This document shows, piece by piece, positions 8,501 to 11,345 of a DNA stretch of 11,345 nucleotides. The notes under the pieces are model-generated. The model saw nothing but the letters and a program-made list of their open reading frames with translations, searched no databases and was not told where the DNA came from. The stretch is from JBBQXY01 sp051004815 (GTDB lineage Bacteria > Chloroflexota > Ktedonobacteria > Ktedonobacterales > Ktedonobacteraceae): contig JBPCJY010000194.1 of NCBI GenBank assembly GCA_051004815.1, positions 1 to 11,345 on the forward strand, read 5' to 3'. Both the position numbers and the translations under genes were made by a program. Position 1 is the first letter of the stretch. Each line of letters starts with the position of its first letter.

Positions 8501-8663
8501 AACGGCGTTGACCTTCGGCAAAAATGGTGTCAAAAGCAAGACTACTCTTGCCCGAACCGGAGAGGCCAGTAATGACGACGAGCTTATCGCGTGGTATGGT
8601 CACATCAATATTTTTTAGATTGTGTTCGCGCGCACCGCGTATAATGATTTTATCTTGAGGCAT
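5436..8663 (-). CDS. uvrA: Excinuclease ABC subunit UvrA
   Basis: UvrA is the dimeric ABC-type ATPase that finds bulky DNA lesions and loads UvrB in nucleotide excision repair. Numbering from the chosen ATG gives 1075 residues against about 940 in E. coli. Seen in order: Walker A GLSGSGKS (33-40); CxxC pairs 122/125 and, as zinc module, 318/321 with 342/345; LSGGEAQR (602-609) and LDEPS (627-631); second Walker A GVSGSGKST (754-762); zinc finger C853/C856/C876/C879; LSGGEAQR (943-950) and LDEPTTG (969-975). Extra length comes from an acidic linker (about 215-277), an Asn-Gly-Lys-rich insert (about 531-555) and a 23-residue C-terminal tail. An in-frame TTG at 8687 would add eight residues, but homologues begin close to DKIIIRGAREHN, favouring ATG 8663. 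The ribosome binding site is weak (GGGTGG, 9 nt away). Confidence 0.96.
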   Translation of the reverse strand: MPQDKIIIRGAREHNLKNIDVTIPRDKLVVITGLSGSGKSSLAFDTIFAEGQRRYVESLSAYARQFLDKMEKPDVDHIDGLSPAISIDQKGTTHNPRSTVGTVTEIYDYLRLLYARIGHQHCPKCGREVSQQTIQQIVDAVLNLPEGVRIMLLAPLVQGRKGEYKNIFEEMRRAGYVRVRVDGTIMDLSDDIDLDKQKKHTIEVVVDRLIIRKGQKASKTLPASTTPEEDAPSALPQRPTLKKVAERPSLYDVNAEHDREDEAIAIEEAAQPADEDIDPAFRQRVSDSLETTLKLGSGVVLVSIIDGEEILFSEKAACVYCGISLPEIAPRTFSFNSPHGACPTCTGLGTQMELDAERIVTHPELSLQQGAIAPWSKMVNGSQWHASILEALATKYNFSLDTPWRELDEDKRQIMLYGASEPITIRYKPQHGNTRNYTINFEGVIPSLNRRYKQTESDGIREEIEVYMSARICPDCNGARLKPEALAVTVGGRNIVQVTRLSIVLAQRFFQELEYQSQALPTTAVNLSLLNGNGKKKNGNGNPVKRDPLAKIDPNEPLVQVTLSERERFIGRQVLKEIRARLQFLVDVGLDYLTLDRAAASLSGGEAQRIRLATQIGSGLMGVLYILDEPSIGLHQRDNERLIKTLVRLRDLGNTLLVVEHDEDTMRAADYIIDIGPGAGEHGGEVVAEGTYAEIVANTNSLTGDYLSRRKRIEFPEQRRAGNGYALTIKGARENNLKNIDVEIPLGKFVVVTGVSGSGKSTLITDILYRKLAHTFYRAHDKPGKHDTIEGIAQLDKVIDIDQSPIGRTPRSNPATYTTAFTAIRDLFAQVPESKIRGYQPGRFSFNVKGGRCEACKGEGIVKIEMNFLPDVYVPCEVCKGKRYNREALEIHYKGKTIADILDMTVEEATTFFANVPSIANKMKTLYEVGLGYMRLGQPATTLSGGEAQRVKLATELSRRATGRTMYILDEPTTGLHFADVERLLNVLQRLVDTGNTIVVIEHNLDVIKSADWLIDLGPAGGDAGGYIIAQGTPEEVAEHEQSYTGHFLKRMFTEEAALLNALSSSAVADQVVVG

Positions 8664-8683
8664 ACAACAGAACCACCCATCCC

Positions 8684-8748
8684 ACAAATGAGTAGCTCAC
8701 AGGCAAAGGTTTTCTTTTCCTTGCCACACCTGTGAGCTACCAATTTGT
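8684..8748 (-). repeat. Long inverted repeat in the uvrA leader
   Basis: Arms at 8684-8703 and 8729-8748 are complementary over 20 bases with only two adjacent mismatches; the inner 12 bp (GTAGCTCACAGG with its complement) are perfect. Inside the 25-nt loop CAAAGG and CCTTG can pair further. The structure lies between the predicted uvrA transcription start (near 8766) and the ATG at 8663, ending about 20 nt before the start codon and next to the weak ribosome binding site. No U tract follows on either strand. It could be an mRNA leader structure controlling translation, or a remnant of a small palindromic repeat element. Confidence 0.75.
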
Positions 8749-8753
8749 TGATA

Positions 8754-8773
8754 CAAACGTTCGATATTCGTTA
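8754..8773 (-). promoter_or_regulatory. Possible repressor site at the uvrA promoter
   Basis: On the plus strand GTTC (8759-8762) and GTTA (8770-8773) are spaced by 7 nt, one base from the GTTC-N7-GTTC pattern of alphaproteobacterial LexA boxes. Overlapping it is CAAACGTTCG (8754-8763), palindromic except for one pair. It touches the -10 box and covers the predicted start, a position where a repressor would block transcription. uvrA is an SOS gene in many bacteria, but the LexA site of this lineage is not known to me. It does not match the Gram-positive CGAAC-N4-GTTCG box. Confidence 0.25.
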
Positions 8774-8801
8774 TTATACAACGAGGATTGTCAAAAGGCA
8801 A
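8773..8801 (-). promoter_or_regulatory. Sigma70-type promoter of uvrA
   Basis: Reading the minus strand, TTGCCT (8801-8796) and a perfect TATAAT (8778-8773) are separated by 17 nt. The predicted start near 8766 gives a leader of about 103 nt that contains the long inverted repeat. Confidence 0.65.
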
Positions 8802-8882
8802 TCAAAATAGGCCATCTGGAATCTCGCTCATATATAATAACAAGGAGAGCCATAGCCTTTATTTCCTATCGGTCTAACGTAT

Positions 8883-8892
8883 TGGTTAACCA
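8883..8892. promoter_or_regulatory. 10-bp perfect palindrome upstream of lepB
   Basis: TGGTTAACCA is a perfect palindrome in the middle of the otherwise AT-rich 348-bp uvrA-lepB intergenic region, about 120 bp before the lepB start. It could bind a dimeric regulator, but a single site of this length can arise by chance. Confidence 0.25.
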
Positions 8893-8911
8893 TGAGTAAT
8901 AAAGGTACACC

Positions 8912-8929
8912 TTGATAAAAATATATCAA
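8912..8929. promoter_or_regulatory. TTGATA-N6-TATCAA operator-like inverted repeat
   Basis: Six-base arms TTGATA (8912-8917) and TATCAA (8924-8929) are separated by an AT-only hexamer, the geometry of a helix-turn-helix dimer operator. It ends 15 bp before the candidate -35 of lepB, where an activator could sit. No regulator gene is encoded in the window to support it. Confidence 0.3.
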
Positions 8930-8944
8930 AGTATATTTAGGAGC

Positions 8945-8973
8945 TTGCGTCTAGCGGATTCTGATGGTACAGT
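8945..8973 (+). promoter_or_regulatory. Candidate lepB promoter
   Basis: TTGCGT (8945-8950), the same -35 hexamer as at the glycosyltransferase promoter, is followed after 17 nt by TACAGT (8968-8973), four of six matches to TATAAT. A better -10-like TAAAAT lies at 8974-8979 but lacks a suitable -35. Transcription would start near 8980, about 30 nt before the ATG. Confidence 0.4.
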
Positions 8974-9011
8974 TAAAATAGCAAGGTATTGATAACTATT
9001 GGGAGCAGTGC

Positions 9012-9740
9012 ATGCATATAGAACTTGATTTTGAGAAGCGTTATCGCTTAGTGCGTGAGGTGATTGAGACAGTCGTGCTCACGGTTTTAATGTTTCTGGT
9101 CATTCGTTTGGCTGTGCAGAATTTTAATATACAAGGGATGAGTATGGAGCCATCGTTGCATGACCAGGAGCTGATCCTGGTTGATAAGTGGTCCTACTTG
9201 TTTCATGCTCCTGCTCGTGGCGATGTAATTGTCTTTGTCTCTCCTCCTCATCCCGATCAAGATTATATCAAACGCATCATTGCTTTACCAGGCGATACGA
9301 TCACCATTCGCAATACCACGGTGATCGTTGACGGTGTGACGTTGAAGGAGAAGTATGTTGATCCGGGCCATCAGGGCAACCCCTATGCTGATAAGACGAT
9401 CTCCAACATGCTGGTGCCTACCAATGATTACTTTGTCATGGGAGACAATCGTGCTGGTAGTTCTGACTCGCGGGACTGGGGTTTTGTGCCGCAAGGTAAT
9501 ATTATTGGCCGGGCGGCACTGGTCTATTGGCCACTTGGGCTGAGCAATGACGGGCTCTTGCCCAATGAATCCGCTGTGTTCGCGAATGTTCACCAAACGA
9601 TCAATGCACCAGCCTCTCAGCAGGGTGGGAGCGCCCTGAACGCGGATAGCATGCTGTTGCTGCTTATGCCCGGCCTCTTCGTTGTGTTCTCGCGCTCACG
9701 CAAGCGTTCCTCTATCTCCGCACTAAGGAAGCGTTGGTAG
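9012..9740 (+). CDS. lepB: Type I signal peptidase
   Basis: Signal peptidase I cleaves signal peptides from secreted preproteins at the outer face of the membrane. The 242-residue protein has an N-terminal membrane anchor (about 17-36), then the catalytic domain: GMSMEPSL (42-49) with nucleophile S44, YIKRIIALPGD (85-95) with general base K87, and GDNRAGSSDSRDWG (144-157). Ser and Lys place it in the bacterial Ser-Lys dyad class. After the family core (to about 176) comes a 66-residue extension ending in a second hydrophobic stretch (213-226) and a very basic tail, which could be a second membrane pass with an intracellular C-terminus. GGGAG (9001-9005) is 6 nt before the ATG. The 3' end overlaps the convergent neighbour by 18 bp. 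Confidence 0.95.
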   Translation: MHIELDFEKRYRLVREVIETVVLTVLMFLVIRLAVQNFNIQGMSMEPSLHDQELILVDKWSYLFHAPARGDVIVFVSPPHPDQDYIKRIIALPGDTITIRNTTVIVDGVTLKEKYVDPGHQGNPYADKTISNMLVPTNDYFVMGDNRAGSSDSRDWGFVPQGNIIGRAALVYWPLGLSNDGLLPNESAVFANVHQTINAPASQQGGSALNADSMLLLLMPGLFVVFSRSRKRSSISALRKRW

Positions 9741-10586
9741 CGTAGGCCCTCCACTTTGTGGCCCGAAGACCAGGTCCAGTTCATGATCTTTAAGCTGGAC
9801 GGATGTAATCGAATGGTTGATGCGCTGCTGAGCATCGGCCAGGTGCCGATTTGCCAGTGCTGTTATCTCATCAGAGGTGAGAATGAGTGATGCGATGCCC
9901 TCGATTTGTACATTTGTTACGACCAGTTTTCCTTGATTGACCTGGGGTACAGCGGTGACTGCGCTGGCAAAGCCAAAAACCGAAAATTCCATGCGCATCT
10001 GGCTAGAGGTGATGTGGATTTGCATATTTTTGACCAGGTCATCAGGTGAAGACTGTAGCACGAGTAGATTGTTGAGTAGCGTTTCCGTGATGGGTACTTG
10101 CGTGCCAGCCGGTACTGCCGCCACTTGCGCCGGTATATGGTTGACGGCATCCGTTAATGCGCTATCGAGTTTTGCTTGCGCCAGGTTATCCAGATAGGGA
10201 CGCACCACCAGGAACCAGCCACCACCAATGAGAATCAACAACACGACAAGTGTAATCAAGGCCCCTGGCAAACAACCACGCCGTCGCTTCCGCGGACGCT
10301 TTGGAGTTTCTGTGCCAATGTTTGGATCTTGCCGTTCGCTTTGCAGGTACATTGGTTGCTGCGGTGGCATAGAAGGTGAGGTAGGTGGTTGCGACCATGG
10401 TTGCTGCGGTGCTGACTGAAATGATGGTGTTTGTTGGTAGGTAGGTTGGTTAGGTTGGTTCGTCGGTGGCTCGCTCACGAACGTAGGAGCAGCGTTATTG
10501 GACATGGGTTGAGAAACGGAAGTACCACATTGTCGGCAAAAACGCGCATTCATTTCCAGCGGCGCGTTACAATTTGTGCAGTTCAT
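9723..10586 (-). CDS. Zinc-ribbon, single-pass membrane protein of unknown function
   Basis: A 287-residue protein of unknown role. Numbered from the ATG: an N-terminal zinc ribbon (C3, C6, C17, C20); a long Pro/Gln/Ser-rich linker (about 23-92) with no predicted fold; a very basic stretch KRPRKRRRG (96-104); one membrane helix (about 109-128); and an outside domain (about 130-287) with alternating beta-type segments that loosely recalls DUF2993/LmeA-like lipid-binding proteins (weak). By the positive-inside rule the zinc ribbon is cytoplasmic. ATG 10586 is preferred over in-frame TTG 10592 because AAGGTGG then lies 6 nt away instead of abutting the start. Zinc-ribbon plus membrane-helix proteins of this layout are common in Chloroflexota and Firmicutes and are usually uncharacterised. 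Its end overlaps lepB by 18 bp. Confidence 0.85.
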   Translation of the reverse strand: MNCTNCNAPLEMNARFCRQCGTSVSQPMSNNAAPTFVSEPPTNQPNQPTYQQTPSFQSAPQQPWSQPPTSPSMPPQQPMYLQSERQDPNIGTETPKRPRKRRRGCLPGALITLVVLLILIGGGWFLVVRPYLDNLAQAKLDSALTDAVNHIPAQVAAVPAGTQVPITETLLNNLLVLQSSPDDLVKNMQIHITSSQMRMEFSVFGFASAVTAVPQVNQGKLVVTNVQIEGIASLILTSDEITALANRHLADAQQRINHSITSVQLKDHELDLVFGPQSGGPTLPTLP

Positions 10587-10646
10587 CGTCAACCACCTTT
10601 ATTTCTTTTTTGGTATGGCATAGATCTTTTAACCCTACAAGGCTAT

Positions 10647-10675
10647 AGTATATGCTGCTTTTGTGCGTTCGTCTA
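10647..10675 (-). promoter_or_regulatory. Candidate promoter of the zinc-ribbon membrane protein gene
   Basis: On the minus strand TAGACG (10675-10670) and TATACT (10652-10647) are separated by 17 nt, matching the consensus at four and five of six positions. It lies in the 118-bp gap after the upstream minus-strand gene, so the zinc-ribbon gene may be transcribed independently; read-through is also possible because no terminator is evident. Confidence 0.4.
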
Positions 10676-10704
10676 TGCAATATTTCACTGATTTAATGTA
10701 GAGC

Positions 10705-11139
10705 TTAAAATTCGCGCTGTAAAATTTCGTCCATCGAGGCAATGATACGCTGGCGCATAGCTGGATCACCATTGAGCGTCTCCGCTACCTGCTCAATCAG
10801 TGCATTCTCCCGTGTCGCGGGAAGAGTATAGCCGTACTGTTGGTGAACGGCCACGGCGGCGGCACTACGAATCTTGTCATCATCGCTCATCTGGCGTGGC
10901 GGCAGAGGATGTGTATTGCGCTCGCTTGTGGTTCCCGGCGGGCTATCACCTTTGAGCGGCTTTACTCCGTCGGCTGTGAAGGCGATATCCGACCCAATAA
11001 GGTGCGCGGAATGCGGTGTTGTCCGCTCTATGTGAACCACGACCGTCTGCGTGGCTTCATCCAACTTTGTGATGGTACCTTCCAGGTAGATAACTTCGGG
11101 TGCGCCCCAGAAGACGCGTTCTCCTGTATGCAAGATCAT
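10705..11139 (-). CDS. Hypothetical protein with possible N-terminal beta-barrel
   Basis: I do not recognise this 144-residue protein. Residues 1-60 are rich in beta-forming alternation (GERVFWGAPEVIYLEGTITK, then a TVVVHIE strand), as in a small SH3-like barrel. A Pro/Ser/Thr-rich linker covers about 62-84, and the C-terminal part (85-144) is charged and probably helical. There are no cysteines, signal peptide or membrane segment, so it should be a soluble cytoplasmic protein. The ATG is preceded by GGAG at 9 nt (11149-11152 on the plus coordinates), and codon use resembles its neighbours, which supports a real gene. It is in the same direction as the zinc-ribbon membrane protein gene 118 bp downstream; whether they are linked is unclear. 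Confidence 0.75.
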   Translation of the reverse strand: MILHTGERVFWGAPEVIYLEGTITKLDEATQTVVVHIERTTPHSAHLIGSDIAFTADGVKPLKGDSPPGTTSERNTHPLPPRQMSDDDKIRSAAAVAVHQQYGYTLPATRENALIEQVAETLNGDPAMRQRIIASMDEILQREF

Positions 11140-11183
11140 ACATTTGTACTCCGCTTCATTTTCAGTAGTGTACGCAAGGTCAT

Positions 11184-11189
11184 ATTATA
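11184..11189 (-). promoter_or_regulatory. Candidate -10 box of the hypothetical gene
   Basis: A perfect TATAAT on the minus strand lies 45 nt upstream of the ATG at 11139, a normal position. The matching -35 region (TCCTGC at 17 nt) is poor, and no TG extension is present, so only the -10 is supported. Confidence 0.3.
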
Positions 11190-11260
11190 GTATACGGGGA
11201 AATAGAGCAGGAGTTTCCGTAATTCCCCCCAAATGTTTTGCCAGACCCGTGAATGAGTGC

Positions 11261-11345
11261 CAGGGCGACCGCCGGGGTCGCCCCTACTATACACGCTTTA
11301 CGGGTATAAAGTACATCGTAGTATAGTAGGGGCGACCCTGGCGGT
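11261..11345. repeat. Palindromic intergenic repeat, MITE- or REP-like, cut by window end
   Basis: Bases 11268-11292 are complementary to 11321-11345 over 25 positions with one exception that could form a G-U pair. They enclose a 28-nt AT-richer centre. The left end also forms its own hairpin, GGGCGACC (11263-11270) with GGTCGCCC (11276-11283). The right arm runs to the last base, so the element almost certainly continues outside. It carries no gene. Similar GGGCGACC/GGTCGCCC intergenic repeats are, from memory, abundant in Ktedonobacteria-type genomes. Confidence 0.75.

Noticed and set aside
8685..8687. TTG as the uvrA start, giving 1083 residues
   Set aside because: It adds eight residues not expected in UvrA, lies inside the leader hairpin arm, and an ATG sits where homologues begin.
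8821..8850. TATAAT (8833-8838) followed by AAGGAGAG as a promoter and ribosome binding site for a small gene
   Set aside because: No -35 box fits, and no start codon with a useful reading frame follows at proper spacing.
9543..9740. LPxTG-type sorting signal at the LepB C-terminus
   Set aside because: The hydrophobic stretch and basic tail are present, but the nearest sequence, LLPNESA, is not an LPxTG motif and lies too far upstream.
10590..10592. TTG as the start of the zinc-ribbon membrane protein
   Set aside because: The AAGGTGG site would directly touch the start codon; the ATG at 10586 has the normal 6-nt spacing.
11261..11345. Start of a CRISPR array
   Set aside because: The repeats are inverted, not direct and regularly spaced, and no cas gene is nearby.

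Overview
The window looks like an ordinary chromosomal segment of a bacterium with moderate GC content. The gene set, the soluble FHA kinase/PP2C pair, the DUF2203-prmC pairing and the palindromic GGGCGACC-type intergenic repeat at the right edge suggest a Chloroflexota member, possibly of the Ktedonobacteria. That placement is inference from general familiarity and no search was run.

Layout. Bases 1-148 hold no gene and begin with a G10/C7 tract inside a fold-back that may be a contig-end artefact. A plus-strand run follows: a DUF2203 protein (149-541), prmC for release-factor glutamine methylation (557-1423), an FHA/zinc-ribbon/Ser-Thr kinase (1537-2913) and a PP2C phosphatase 12 nt behind it (2926-3963). 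A well-formed sigma70-type promoter with a structured 5' leader drives a WecA/MraY-type phosphoglycosyl transferase (4115-5506). Its 3' end overlaps by 71 bp the end of convergent uvrA (5436-8663, minus).

The 348-bp region between uvrA and lepB is divergent. It holds a minus-strand promoter, a possible operator, a long inverted repeat in the uvrA leader, two operator-like palindromes and a weaker plus-strand promoter for lepB (9012-9740). The lepB end overlaps by 18 bp a convergent gene for a zinc-ribbon, single-pass membrane protein (9723-10586, minus). A small uncharacterised protein (10705-11139, minus) lies upstream of that gene. The right edge (11261-11345) is an inverted-repeat element cut by the window end.

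Functions. Most of this is housekeeping: translation termination, lipid-linked glycan synthesis, nucleotide excision repair and protein secretion. The kinase and phosphatase form a probable reversible phospho-signalling module without membrane segments. I found no CRISPR array, tRNA, rRNA, transposase or convincing defence system. The most novel-looking material is the kinase architecture, the uvrA leader, the two uncharacterised minus-strand genes and the terminal repeat.
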